From assembly GCF_031755915.1 (NCBI RefSeq), contig NC_083389.1, positions 19,864,001-19,928,000 on the forward strand: 64,000 nucleotides of DNA, given 5' to 3'. The notes below the pieces were generated by a model that ran no database searches, was not told the origin of the DNA, and saw only the letters and a program-made list of their open reading frames with translations. Origin of the DNA: Ziziphus jujuba. Its lineage: Eukaryota; Streptophyta; Magnoliopsida; Rosales; Rhamnaceae. This document shows positions 22,505 to 36,218 of the stretch, one piece after another; the first letter of the stretch is position 1; the number at the start of each line of letters is the position of its first letter. The translations under genes were made by a program, and so were the position numbers.

Positions 22505-25500
22505 TGTCAGGACCCGTCCAGAATTCCTCCTCCGGAACCCTAGACAGCCCTGATCCCAGGGAAATACCACCGAACCTTCCAACGGAAAATCCGGCAGCAC
22601 CTCCCCTAAGGGATTTACTTACCACAAATTTACCTGCACTGAAAACACACTTCAAAAATATCCCCTTATTCCTCCCACAAACTACAAATTGGTTCCACAA
22701 ATTGCAGTACTTAAAAAAATAAATACAGTAATCCAGTGCAAAATAAATACAACAAGAGTGAAAGAAATATTACAACTGCAATAAAAGAATAACAGGGTAC
22801 TGCCGAACTAAAACAGCGAGGAAGATCAAGTCCGCTCCGAGTGAACACCGACAACCTGGTACCTAGAGGAACGGAATTTAAGAGTGTGAGATGCTAATCA
22901 TCTCAGTGAGCGACCCTACTACTATACCATATATTATCACAGTAATAAGTATAAATAATAATTATTTGGAAATAATATTTTCTCTCAAAACCTTTACAAT
23001 TCACTCAGTTGGAAAGGTTCCCCTTTTAAAACAATTTCACAAAACCCTTTATCCATATTCCCCGAAAACCAAGACATCAATTAAATACCAGAAGCGGTAA
23101 CAATTATATTTTTAATTCCAATTCAGTTTCCAAACATTTTATTTTTAAAACACAGTTCTGAAAATCATTTGATGCACCCACTATATACCAGTGGCGCCAA
23201 CAGTACCCAGCGTCCCAAGGTACCGCCAGACAGGAGGTTATAGAGAGAAACCGGCATACGGTCGCGTGGCGTCCCACAGCGCCGCTGCTAACCTGGTGTC
23301 CCGGCCAAAGGGGGGTGGCCGCCCTCTCCGATGGCATCCACAGGACACCCTCATAATATCAACCGCGCGCTACTCACACCCACCTGCGCGCTAATCACAT
23401 CACCTGCGCGCTAATCACACCCACCTGCGCGCTAATCACAACCGTGTGCACACTAACCATATCACATATACCATATCACATAATCAGAACACCAGTACAT
23501 GCACGGTGCATCTAAAAATTATAAAATCCATAAATTTAAATCATAAAACAATTTTCACATTTTTCATAAGCATAGCGGGCATAATCCATCTGCTTGAACC
23601 GGGAAATTCTCCACAATTTCCTTATAATCTATACCATAAATTCCATGATTTTCAAATCCACCAACTCCCAAATCCATCAATTCAAATATCCACATTTTTT
23701 TTTTTCAAGCATAAATAATTTCTCGAAATATCATAATCAAATCCCATAATATTTTATGGGCATATTTCATAAAAATTGAAATCACCAACATAACCAAATA
23801 TTTTCCTTGAAATATTTGAAAATCAAATCGTGCCCAATTTACCATTAAAACCACACCAATTTCAAAATCCTCAAAACCATAAAATAATTCCACACGGCAT
23901 AAATTTGTAGAATTCGCATTTTCTTAAATCCAATAAGTTCATAAATACTTTTACAATAAATCCAATAAATATTTGGCACATAGAAATTAAATTCCAAATA
24001 TTTAATTCACACATAATATATTCATCAATTAAATTCCCCAAAATTAATTTGAAGGTGGGTCACTCACCTGGAGCACGCAATTAACCCATGATCCACTACG
24101 GGATCAATTCTACAACTCACCGGTGCTCCTAGAACAAAATTCACAGACAGTCAAATAAATTAATATTTTATTCGGGTAAATAATACCCGGTACCCGGGGG
24201 GTCAAAACACAAACGATAACTAAAATTTACGAATTATATACCGAATCGAAGCTCGAGTGATGCTAATCACAGATCCGGTCTTAATTTCCGATGATCGTAC
24301 CCGACGGGGTCGGAATTTTATCGGGAAGCTTTTCGGGTTTCGGCTCTGCAATTCTCCCAAACCGTCGCGAATTGGTGGAAACGGAAGTCGGATTTGGGTT
24401 CAGGAGGTCGAACACTGCGGACTGGAGCTGGCCGGAATTTTCGGGTACTCGCCGGAACAGTAATTTCCGGCGGGCCGCCACGTCACCGGCAACCGTCGCC
24501 GGAACAGTAATTTCCGACGGTGGCCGTTTGCTGTGAAATTTTGCAGATTTGTAGATCGTGAGGAGAGCAATCCAACGGGACTGACGGTGAGCAAAACGGA
24601 GGTCGGACGGCGGAGAAATCACCGTTTGAAGATTTTCGACCCCTCGCCGGAAAACGCTCCGATCCCGGCGCGTCGGTGGTCCGATGGCCGTGATTTTTGG
24701 TGGGTAGGCCGGACTTGAGGAGAGGATGCTGGGTGTATGGCGCGTGTACTGTATATCGGCCGGAATAGTGCCGATTCGCGGTGGCCGGCGGTGGAGGGGA
24801 AAAATCGCCGCCAAACTTCGGACGTCCGATCCGGGCGCGTCCGGCGGCCGTTCGCCGTGAAATTTGGAGGTTTTGCCGGAAATGAGGTGGGCAATCTGGC
24901 TGGCCGGCGCGTGTACAGTAACTAGGCCGGAAAAACGTGAAAATGGCCGGCGGCCGGCGGGTCCTCTCTCTCTCTTTCTCTCTCCTCTCTCTCTTTCTCT
25001 CTCTTCTCTCTCTTTCTCTCTCTTCCCCGAGAGTTTTTCAAAATTAAAACCCTGTGTGACACTGTTCATGCCACGTGGACCACTCAGAAGCTGACACGTG
25101 GCATTTCACTGTTCACGACCCAAAAACATTAAAATAATACGGTATCCGGTAAACTTCAAACGTCCATAACTTTTTAACCGGATGTCCGTTTTGAGCGTGC
25201 CGCTAGTCTGTGAACTCGTATCGACGAGCACTTCACAACCATGCATGAGTCAAAGCTCAATTCCCCATAAACAAAAAGTCAACTCCGGCACCCCTTGGAC
25301 AGTTTGGACCGCAACTTGTTTCGTCCATAACTTTCAAACCGTAGCTCCATTTTTGACGTGCTACCAGTCTACGAACTCGTGGCATCGTGCACTTCGCCAC
25401 GGTACCCTAGTCAACTCAAAATTCTCACCGAGTCAAAAAGTCAACTTTTGACCCCCTTCGGTCAACGGTCAACCTCGGTCAACGTGCACGGATTCCGGTG

Positions 25501-25522
25501 CGATTTGGGACGGGGTGTTACA
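22505..25522 (-). repeat. LTR 3 (shared by units 2 and 3)
   Basis: 3,018 bp. It shares with LTR 2 the T in AAAACCTTTAC near 22994 and has its own A at 23499 (GTACATGC instead of GTACGTGC). Confidence 0.93.
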
Positions 25523-25535
25523 GCCTTCCCCCCTT
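25523..25535 (-). promoter_or_regulatory. Polypurine tract, unit 3
   Basis: Same AAGGGGGGAAGGC sequence next to LTR 3. Confidence 0.85.
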
Positions 25536-25591
25536 ACAAAAATTTCGTCCTCGAAATTTCCACGCGTCACTGGAACAAACAAGGGTTATGA

Positions 25592-27451
25592 TCACGCCTG
25601 CGCTTCGGGCTCCCATGTCGCTTCCTCGACTAAGTAGTTCCTTGCCAACTAATCCATGCCCAACACTACTTCAAGTCTGGAGAGATCCAACAGGATCAGG
25701 TCTGCTTCCATCACTTGATCTGTGAAATCGTCGGGCATAGTCCTGGCTCCCTGCTGCGTCATAGCAAACACCCGGCCTTGACTTGTCTGCTGGGGTCTCC
25801 TTCCTCTACCTCGACTCGATCCTGCAGACGGCTGGACTGATCCCGAAGAAACTCCTACTGGCTGACTTCCCTGGGAACTCTGTCCTGGAAATATCCCCGT
25901 ATGCTGTGTCCGTCGACCTGCTTCTAGCACACTGCCGCTACCATAAGGGCAATCCCTCCTTATGTGGCCTGGCTGCCCACACCGAAAGCATAAACCATCC
26001 ATCTGACACTGCCCAGAATGATTCCCCCTACAAAGTGGACAAATCCGCGGAGAACTAATGCGTGACTGCTGATACGAGCTTGTATCCACACTGATCGAAT
26101 GGCGAGCTGGCTGGGGCATGCGATAACTATCTCTCCTCTGGAATCTGCCTCGTGGGCTTAACCCATCACTGTCTGAGCCTGAGCTATGGCTCTTCTTAGC
26201 TGCCCCCTGTCGAGGTACTCCGCTATACGATCCTTCGAATGATCTGCGCCTCGAGGGTCTGTGTATCTCCTCCTGTCTCTCTAGCTCGAGCGCTGCATCC
26301 CTGGCGGACTGATAGGTGGGATGTACTGATCCAGAAAGGGTGTAACCGATGCTCTCTTTCAATCCGTCTATGAACCTCACCTTCTTCGTGTGATCGTCGG
26401 GAATCAGGTGCATGCAGAATCCTGATAGTTCTCGGAATCTCCTCTCGTACTCGGTCACTGTCATGTTCCCCTATCGCAGTTCCTCGAACTCTCTCCTTCT
26501 CGCCTCACGGTACGCAGGAGGACAAAACTCTATCAATGGCAGTTGTTCATCCCAGCTACCACGAAACTGCATAATGCAAGACCTTAGCAGGTCTTCTAAT
26601 GTCTGAATTGTGCACTCTGCTTGTCCATCAGATTGCGGGTGAAAAGCGGTGCTGTAGTTAAGTCTTGCTCCTAGTGCATCAGCCAATTTCCGCCATAGTC
26701 GTGAAGTAAAGCGCGGATCTCGATCGGAGACGATGGCTAACGGTACTCCATGAAGACTTACAATGCGTTGCACGAACAACTAAGCTAACTTCTCGGGTGA
26801 AAAATGTTCTCGTACCGGTAGGAAGTGTGCCGACTTGGTGAGACGATCAATGATTACCCAAATGCCGTCGTACCTTCTAGGTGTGGAAGGAAGCTTGAAT
26901 ACGAAGTCCATATTGAGTTCTTCCCACTTCCACACGAGAATCGGTAAAGGTTGGAGTAGTCCCGAAGGCTTCTGTCTTTCTGCTTTCACTTGTTGACAAA
27001 TCAAACACTTTAATACGAAGTCTGCCACTTCTCTCTTCATACCAATCCACCAATAATACTTAACAAGCGTCCGGTACATCTTGGTACTTCCCGGATGCAT
27101 CGCATACATCGAGCTATGCGCCTCCTCTAAAATCTCCTTCTTGAGTCCTGGAATATCCGGAACACAAAGTCGTCCTTTATACACGAGGGCTCCATCCCTC
27201 CTTATGGAAAATTCCGGATCAAGACCTTCTTGTACCTTGCCCTTAATTGTCCTCAACTTAGGATCTTCCATTTGGGTCTCTACTATACGATCCACCAACA
27301 CCGGTCGTACCTGGAAGCTAGCCATGAGAACTCCTGAAGGATGCATATGCATTAACACCCCCATCTTCTTCAACTCCACCATGAGAGGTAGTTGGATGAC
27401 TTGGATGTGAGCAAGGGATCCAGTAGCCTTCCTACTCAAAGCATCTGCCAC
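25592..27451 (-). pseudogene. Scrambled pol-gag frame, unit 3
   Basis: Same rearranged frame with TAG codons at 26780, 26471 and 25649. It carries the PILVWK variant (others PIPVWK) that it shares with unit 4. Confidence 0.88.
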
Positions 27452-28272
27452 TACATTCGCCTAATAGTGACTTTAACTTCCCTCTTGTGCAACTTTCCTT
27501 CTCATGCCCACTAATTAAGGATAGTCAAATTGGTCCACGAGAACACGATCTACAAGTCTTGGTCATAGTCGAACGCTAACCATAAGGTGCTTCTAAAGCA
27601 TGCATCCTTAAACCAACAACCAACTCTCGTGACTCGATCAGCACTTTAAAAGGTTAGATTAGAACTTAAGTCTAATTTCCTCAAATACTGGTATCACCAA
27701 GTTAAGGTTGAGATTAATTCACTTATCTTCGATTACCCTCCTAGTACTTACAATTATAAAGCCCCTGCTCCTCATTGATTAACCAATAGCCTTAACCTCG
27801 ACAAACATCAATCTTTCTTTTAACTAAATTCATCAAGGTCATGAATAAAATTCTCAACATCCAAATATCATTCTTGAAAACCCTAAGTTTCCCTTATTTC
27901 AAATAAATTCCATGAATCCACACCTCAAGCAATAAGAAATTTAAATCCTAATTCTAGCATCACCACCAATACTATGAACAAATCACTAGATCCTTAACCC
28001 AATAAAGTATTCCACACTTCTTAAATTCTAACTCCGTCCCAAAAATCATACTCCTTATCATTGTAAATTATCACCAACAATATCAACCACCTTGAATCGA
28101 TGAAGCACCATCAATACGAACCTTAAATCTCCAAGGAAATAAGATATCAAGATCTTAGCTTCTAGAATGAAAAATAACCATGCTTAAACATCCAACCATG
28201 CCTAAGGAATCATCCTCATCTCATTAACCTCATCAACCACCAAGTAGAACTTTAGTCGCTATCCGGATCTTG

Positions 28273-28528
28273 CTTGATTCTCTCAACGCTGTCGTACCTT
28301 CTCTTTGTGAATGATAGTTTAAGCACGAAATCCATATTTACATCTCCCTACTTTACTTGTCGGTGACTTAAGTACCTTTATTCGGATCTTGCAACTTCCT
28401 TTATCATGCCAAACCACCATGTCATCCAGTGAGCATTCCATACGTCTTGGTACCCTTGGGGTGTATCGCATACTTTGAATCACGTGCTTCCTTTAAGATC
28501 TCCTTTTTGAACTCAACGATACCCTGCT
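28273..28528 (-). pseudogene. Second, decayed integrase fragment, unit 3
   Basis: Same diverged duplicate as in unit 1, at the equivalent position. Confidence 0.78.
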
Positions 28529-29347
28529 TTGGATTCTTAATTGGCGATACTTAACCTTAAGTCGCTTTTGGAAAAACCATAACAATAAACAAATAATAAA
28601 ATATATTTTTCAAATATACCTAACTTGCATAGGCAATTGTTAAAACTCCACATTGAAATTCATATCTTAAAATCCATAGCATAAAATAAAATATGCACGC
28701 TTGTAATGGAGGTACGTACAACACCTTCTACATGTTACGTAATCCATGATTCCAACTGTCGCCGACACTCTGCTACCAATACAAACCAGGGTGGTTGCCT
28801 ATATTGGCCGTCCAATTCTCCGGGCTCGTAGGCAACATGATCATGGGGCTAGCTCTACATGGACCACATTGGTTCGCCGCCTCCATATGGTGCAGTATAA
28901 TATCAAACAATATAACATACAGATACATGTATGAACACAAACCAAAAATACTTGAATAAAACACCTTTAATTTCAAATACCACTTTGAAAAGTATTTAAT
29001 TTTGATAATCGATCGGGAAAATATTTTGACGCCTTGAAATCGATCGATCGACACACATCCTTAGACAATCATCTTTCTCCTCCATGAACGAAACGGATAC
29101 CATTCACGATGATAAGCTTGACCTTCAAAAAGAAAAGGCATCCTCGACCATCGACTAGGCCATAGGAATTTCCTGTTAGGCTAGATGATCCTAATTGACA
29201 CCCTCGAAGATTAGAGTTATTCAAACTCGGGCAACGAATTTACTTCGAGACAAACAGAAAGAACGCTTTCACACGGGTAAAACGAGAGATTAAACACGGA
29301 TAGGATGCACAACAATGCACAGTCCCATAGGAATACTAGAACCTAGA

Positions 29348-29359
29348 GCTCTGATACCA
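29348..29359 (-). promoter_or_regulatory. Primer-binding site, unit 3 (initiator tRNA-Met)
   Basis: TGGTATCAGAGC in element sense, two bases from LTR 4. Confidence 0.93.
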
Positions 29360-29361
29360 AC

Positions 29362-32300
29362 TGTCAGGACCCGTCCAGAATTCCTCCTCCGGAACCCTAG
29401 ACAGCCCTGATCCCAGGGAAATACCACCGAACCTTCCAACGGAAAATCCGGCAGCACCTCCCCTAAGGGATTTACTTACCACAAATTTACCTGCACTGAA
29501 AACACACTTCAAAAATATCCCCTTATTCCTCCCACAAACTACAAATTGGTTCCACAAATTGCAGTACTTAAAAAAATAAATACAGTAATCCAGTGCAAAA
29601 TAAATACAACAAGAGTGAAAGAAATATTACAACTGCAATAAAAGAATAACAGGGTACTGCCGAACTAAAACAGCGAGGAAGATCAAGTCCGCTCCGAGTG
29701 AACACCGACAACCTGGTACCTAGAGGAACGGAATTTAAGAGTGTGAGATGCTAATCATCTCAGTGAGCGACCCTACTACTATACCATATATTATCACAGT
29801 AATAAGTATAAATAATAATTATTTGGAAATAATATTTTCTCTCAAAACCCTTACAATTCACTCAGTTGGAAAGGTTCCCCTTTTAAAACAATTTCACAAA
29901 ACCCTTTATCCATATTCCCCGAAAACCAAGACATCAATTAAATACCAGAAGCGGTAACAATTATATTTTTAATTCCAATTCAGTTTCCAAACATTTTATT
30001 TTTAAAACACAGTTCTGAAAATCATTTGATGCACCCACTATATACCAGTGGCGCCAACAGTACCCAGCGTCCCAAGGTACCGCCAGACAGGAGGTTATAG
30101 AGAGAAACCGGCATACGGTCGCGTGGCGTCCCACAGCGCCGCTGCTAACCTGGTGTCCCGGCCAAAGGGGGGTGGCCGCCCTCTCCGATGGCATCCACAG
30201 GACACCCTCATAATATCAACCGCGCGCTACTCACACCCACCTGCGCGCTAATCACATCACCTGCGCGCTAATCACACCCACCTGCGCGCTAATCACAACC
30301 GTGTGCACACTAACCATATCACATATACCATATCACATAATCAGAACACCAGTACGTGCACGGTGCATCTAAAAATTATAAAATCCATAAATTTAAATCA
30401 TAAAACAATTTTCACATTTTTCATAAGCATAGCGGGCATAATCCATCTGCTTGAACCGGGAAATTCTCCACAATTTCCTTATAATCTATACCATAAATTC
30501 CATGATTTTCAAATCCACCAACTCCCAAATCCATCAATTCAAATATCCACATTTTTTTTTTTCAAGCATAAATAATTTCTCGAAATATCATAATCAAATC
30601 CCATAATATTTTATGGGCATATTTCATAAAAATTGAAATCACCAACATAACCAAATATTTTCCTTGAAATATTTGAAAATCAAATCGTGCCCAATTTACC
30701 ATTAAAACCACACCAATTTCAAAATCCTCAAAACCATAAAATAATTCCACACGGCATAAATTTGTAGAATTCGCATTTTCTTAAATCCAATAAGTTCATA
30801 AATACTTTTACAATAAATCCAATAAATATTTGGCACATAGAAATTAAATTCCAAATATTTAATTCACACATAATATATTCATCAATTAAATTCCCCAAAA
30901 TTAATTTGAAGGTGGGTCACTCACCTGGAGCACGCAATTAACCCATGATCCACTACGGGATCAATTCTACAACTCACCGGTGCTCCTAGAACAAAATTCA
31001 CAGACAGTCAAATAAATTAATATTTTATTCGGGTAAATAATACCCGGTACCCGGGGGGTCAAAACACAAACGATAACTAAAATTTACGAATTATATACCG
31101 AATCGAAGCTCGAGTGATGCTAATCACAGATCCGGTCTTAATTTCCGATGATCGTACCCGACGGGGTCGGAATTTTATCGGGAAGCTTTTCGGGTTTCGG
31201 CTCTGCAATTCTCCCAAACCGTCGCGAATTGGTGGAAACGGAAGTCGGATTTGGGTTCAGGAGGTCGAACACTGCGGACTGGAGCTGGCCGGAATTTTCG
31301 GGTACTCGCCGGAACAGTAATTTCCGGCGGGCCGCCACGTCACCGGCAACCGTCGCCGGAACAGTAATTTCCGACGGTGGCCGTTTGCTGTGAAATTTTG
31401 CAGATTTGTAGATCGTGAGGAGAGCAATCCAACGGGACTGACGGTGAGCAAAACGGAGGTCGGACGGCGGAGAAATCACCGTTTGAAGATTTTCGACCCC
31501 TCGCCGGAAAACGCTCCGATCCCGGCGCGTCGGTGGTCCGATGGCCGTGATTTTTGGTGGGTAGGCCGGACTTGAGGAGAGGATGCTGGGTGTATGGCGC
31601 GTGTACTGTATATCGGCCGGAATAGTGCCGATTCGCGGTGGCCGGCGGTGGAGGGGAAAAATCGCCGCCAAACTTCGGACGTCCGATCCGGGCGCGTCCG
31701 GCGGCCGTTCGCCGTGAAATTTGGAGGTTTTGCCGGAAATGAGGTGGGCAATCTGGCTGGCCGGCGCGTGTACAGTAACTAGGCCGGAAAAACGTGAAAA
31801 TGGCCGGCGGCCGGCGGGTCCTCTCTCTCTCTTTCTCTCTCCTCTCTCTCTTTCTCTCTCTTCTCTCTCTTTCTCTCTCTTCCCCGAGAGTTTTTCAAAA
31901 TTAAAACCCTGTGTGACACTGTTCATGCCACGTGGACCACTCAGAAGCTGACACGTGGCATTTCACTGTTCACGACCCAAAAACATTAAAATAATACGGT
32001 ATCCGGTAAACTTCAAACGTCCATAACTTTTTAACCGGATGTCCGTTTTGAGCGTGCCGCTAGTCTGTGAACTCGTATCGACGAGCACTTCACAACCATG
32101 CATGAGTCAAAGCTCAATTCCCCATAAACAAAAAGTCAACTCCGGCACCCCTTGGACAGTTTGGACCGCAACTTGTTTCGTCCATAACTTTCAAACCGTA
32201 GCTCCATTTTTGACGTGCTACCAGTCTACGAACTCGTGGCATCGTGCACTTCGCCACGGTACCCTAGTCAACTCAAAATTCTCACCGAGTCAAAAAGTCA

Positions 32301-32379
32301 ACTTTTGACCCCCTTCGGTCAACGGTCAACCTCGGTCAACGTGCACGGATTCCGGTGCGATTTGGGACGGGGTGTTACA
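29362..32379 (-). repeat. LTR 4 (shared by units 3 and 4)
   Basis: 3,018 bp, with the majority base at every variant site I noted, so it is the closest to the inferred ancestral LTR. Confidence 0.93.
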
Positions 32380-32392
32380 GCCTTCCCCCCTT
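32380..32392 (-). promoter_or_regulatory. Polypurine tract, unit 4
   Basis: Same AAGGGGGGAAGGC sequence next to LTR 4. Confidence 0.85.
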
Positions 32393-32448
32393 ACAAAAAT
32401 TTCGTCCTCGAAATTTCCACGCGTCACTGGAACAAACAAGGGTTATGA

Positions 32449-34308
32449 TCACGCCTGCGCTTCGGGCTCCCATGTCGCTTCCTCGACTAAGTAGTTCCTT
32501 GCCAACTAATCCATGCCCAACACTACTTCAAGTCTGGAGAGATCCAACAGGATCAGGTCTGCTTCCATCACTTGATCTGTGAAATCGTCGGGCATAGTCC
32601 TGGCTCCCTGCTGCGTCATAGCAAACACCCGGCCTTGACTTGTCTGCTGGGGTCTCCTTCCTCTACCTCGACTCGATCCTGCAGACGGCTGGACTGATCC
32701 CGAAGAAACTCCTACTGGCTGACTTCCCTGGGAACTCTGTCCTGGAAATATCCCCGTATGCTGTGTCCGTCGACCTGCTTCTAGCACACTGCCGCTACCA
32801 TAAGGGCAATCCCTCCTTATGTGGCCTGGCTGCCCACACCGAAAGCATAAACCATCCATCTGACACTGCCCAGAATGATTCCCCCTACAAAGTGGACAAA
32901 TCCGCGGAGAACTAATGCGTGACTGCTGATACGAGCTTGTATCCACACTGATCGAATGGCGAGCTGGCTGGGGCATGCGATAACTATCTCTCCTCTGGAA
33001 TCTGCCTCGTGGGCTTAACCCATCACTGTCTGAGCCTGAGCTATGGCTCTTCTTAGCTGCCCCCTGTCGAGGTACTCCGCTATACGATCCTTCGAATGAT
33101 CTGCGCCTCGAGGGTCTGTGTATCTCCTCCTGTCTCTCTAGCTCGAGCGCTGCATCCCTGGCGGACTGATAGGTGGGATGTACTGATCCAGAAAGGGTGT
33201 AACCGATGCTCTCTTTCAATCCGTCTATGAACCTCACCTTCTTCGTGTGATCGTCGGGAATCAGGTGCATGCAGAATCCTGATAGTTCTCGGAATCTCCT
33301 CTCGTACTCGGTCACTGTCATGTTCCCCTATCGCAGTTCCTCGAACTCTCTCCTTCTCGCCTCACGGTACGCAGGAGGACAAAACTCTATCAATGGCAGT
33401 TGTTCATCCCAGCTACCACGAAACTGCATAATGCAAGACCTTAGCAGGTCTTCTAATGTCTGAATTGTGCACTCTGCTTGTCCATCAGATTGCGGGTGAA
33501 AAGCGGTGCTGTAGTTAAGTCTTGCTCCTAGTGCATCAGCCAATTTCCGCCATAGTCGTGAAGTAAAGCGCGGATCTCGATCGGAGACGATGGCTAACGG
33601 TACTCCATGAAGACTTACAATGCGTTGCACGAACAACTAAGCTAACTTCTCGGGTGAAAAATGTTCTCGTACCGGTAGGAAGTGTGCCGACTTGGTGAGA
33701 CGATCAATGATTACCCAAATGCCGTCGTACCTTCTAGGTGTGGAAGGAAGCTTGAATACGAAGTCCATATTGAGTTCTTCCCACTTCCACACGAGAATCG
33801 GTAAAGGTTGGAGTAGTCCCGAAGGCTTCTGTCTTTCTGCTTTCACTTGTTGACAAATCAAACACTTTAATACGAAGTCTGCCACTTCTCTCTTCATACC
33901 AATCCACCAATAATACTTAACAAGCGTCCGGTACATCTTGGTACTTCCCGGATGCATCGCATACATCGAGCTATGCGCCTCCTCTAAAATCTCCTTCTTG
34001 AGTCCTGGAATATCCGGAACACAAAGTCGTCCTTTATACACGAGGGCTCCATCCCTCCTTATGGAAAATTCCGGATCAAGACCTTCTTGTACCTTGCCCT
34101 TAATTGTCCTCAACTTAGGATCTTCCATTTGGGTCTCTACTATACGATCCACCAACACCGGTCGTACCTGGAAGCTAGCCATGAGAACTCCTGAAGGATG
34201 CATATGCATTAACACCCCCATCTTCTTCAACTCCACCATGAGAGGTAGTTGGATGACTTGGATGTGAGCAAGGGATCCAGTAGCCTTCCTACTCAAAGCA
34301 TCTGCCAC
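32449..34308 (-). pseudogene. Scrambled pol-gag frame, unit 4
   Basis: Same rearranged frame with TAG codons at 33637, 33328 and 32506, and the PILVWK variant shared with unit 3. Confidence 0.88.
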
Positions 34309-35129
34309 TACATTCGCCTAATAGTGACTTTAACTTCCCTCTTGTGCAACTTTCCTTCTCATGCCCACTAATTAAGGATAGTCAAATTGGTCCACGAGAA
34401 CACGATCTACAAGTCTTGGTCATAGTCGAACGCTAACCATAAGGTGCTTCTAAAGCATGCATCCTTAAACCAACAACCAACTCTCGTGACTCGATCAGCA
34501 CTTTAAAAGGTTAGATTAGAACTTAAGTCTAATTTCCTCAAATACTGGTATCACCAAGTTAAGGTTGAGATTAATTCACTTATCTTCGATTACCCTCCTA
34601 GTACTTACAATTATAAAGCCCCTGCTCCTCATTGATTAACCAATAGCCTTAACCTCGACAAACATCAATCTTTCTTTTAACTAAATTCATCAAGGTCATG
34701 AATAAAATTCTCAACATCCAAATATCATTCTTGAAAACCCTAAGTTTCCCTTATTTCAAATAAATTCCATGAATCCACACCTCAAGCAATAAGAAATTTA
34801 AATCCTAATTCTAGCATCACCACCAATACTATGAACAAATCACTAGATCCTTAACCCAATAAAGTATTCCACACTTCTTAAATTCTAACTCCGTCCCAAA
34901 AATCATACTCCTTATCATTGTAAATTATCACCAACAATATCAACCACCTTGAATCGATGAAGCACCATCAATACGAACCTTAAATCTCCAAGGAAATAAG
35001 ATATCAAGATCTTAGCTTCTAGAATGAAAAATAACCATGCTTAAACATCCAACCATGCCTAAGGAATCATCCTCATCTCATTAACCTCATCAACCACCAA
35101 GTAGAACTTTAGTCGCTATCCGGATCTTG

Positions 35130-35385
35130 CTTGATTCTCTCAACGCTGTCGTACCTTCTCTTTGTGAATGATAGTTTAAGCACGAAATCCATATTTACAT
35201 CTCCCTACTTTACTTGTCGGTGACTTAAGTACCTTTATTCGGATCTTGCAACTTCCTTTATCATGCCAAACCACCATGTCATCCAGTGAGCATTCCATAC
35301 GTCTTGGTACCCTTGGGGTGTATCGCATACTTTGAATCACGTGCTTCCTTTAAGATCTCCTTTTTGAACTCAACGATACCCTGCT
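35130..35385 (-). pseudogene. Second, decayed integrase fragment, unit 4
   Basis: Same diverged duplicate as in unit 1, at the equivalent position. Confidence 0.78.
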
Positions 35386-36204
35386 TTGGATTCTTAATTG
35401 GCGATACTTAACCTTAAGTCGCTTTTGGAAAAACCATAACAATAAACAAATAATAAAATATATTTTTCAAATATACCTAACTTGCATAGGCAATTGTTAA
35501 AACTCCACATTGAAATTCATATCTTAAAATCCATAGCATAAAATAAAATATGCACGCTTGTAATGGAGGTACGTACAACACCTTCTACATGTTACGTAAT
35601 CCATGATTCCAACTGTCGCCGACACTCTGCTACCAATACAAACCAGGGTGGTTGCCTATATTGGCCGTCCAATTCCCCGGGCTCGTAGGCAACATGATCA
35701 TGGGGCTAGCTCTACATGGACCACATTGGTTCGCCGCCTCCATATGGTGCAGTATAATATCAAACAATATAACATACAGATACATGTATGAACACAAACC
35801 AAAAATACTTGAATAAAACACCTTTAATTTCAAATACCACTTTGAAAAGTATTTAATTTTGATAATCGATCGGGAAAATATTTTGACGCCTTGAAATCGA
35901 TCGATCGACACACATCCTTAGACAATCATCTTTCTCCTCCATGAACGAAACGGATACCATTCACGATGATAAGCTTGACCTTCAAAAAGAAAAGGCATCC
36001 TCGACCATCGACTAGGCCATAGGAATTTCCTGTTAGGCTAGATGATCCTAATTGACACCCTCGAAGATTAGAGTTATTCAAACTCGGGCAACGAATTTAC
36101 TTCGAGACAAACAGAAAGAACGCTTTCACACGGGTAAAACGAGAGATTAAACACGGATAGGATGCACAACAATGCACAGTCCCATAGGAATACTAGAACC
36201 TAGA

Positions 36205-36216
36205 GCTCTGATACCA
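36205..36216 (-). promoter_or_regulatory. Primer-binding site, unit 4 (initiator tRNA-Met)
   Basis: TGGTATCAGAGC in element sense, two bases from LTR 5. Confidence 0.93.
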
Positions 36217-36218
36217 AC

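Larger units (their letters stand above)
25523..29361 (-). mobile_element. Internal region of unit 3
   Basis: 3,839 bp, same structure: polypurine tract 25523-25535, decayed integrase fragment about 28273-28528, PBS 29348-29359. A at 26937 (Pro to Leu in the integrase linker) is shared only with unit 4; T at 28819 is seen only here. Confidence 0.9.
32380..36218 (-). mobile_element. Internal region of unit 4
   Basis: 3,839 bp, same structure: polypurine tract 32380-32392, decayed integrase fragment about 35130-35385, PBS 36205-36216. It shares with unit 3 the A at 33794. Confidence 0.9.
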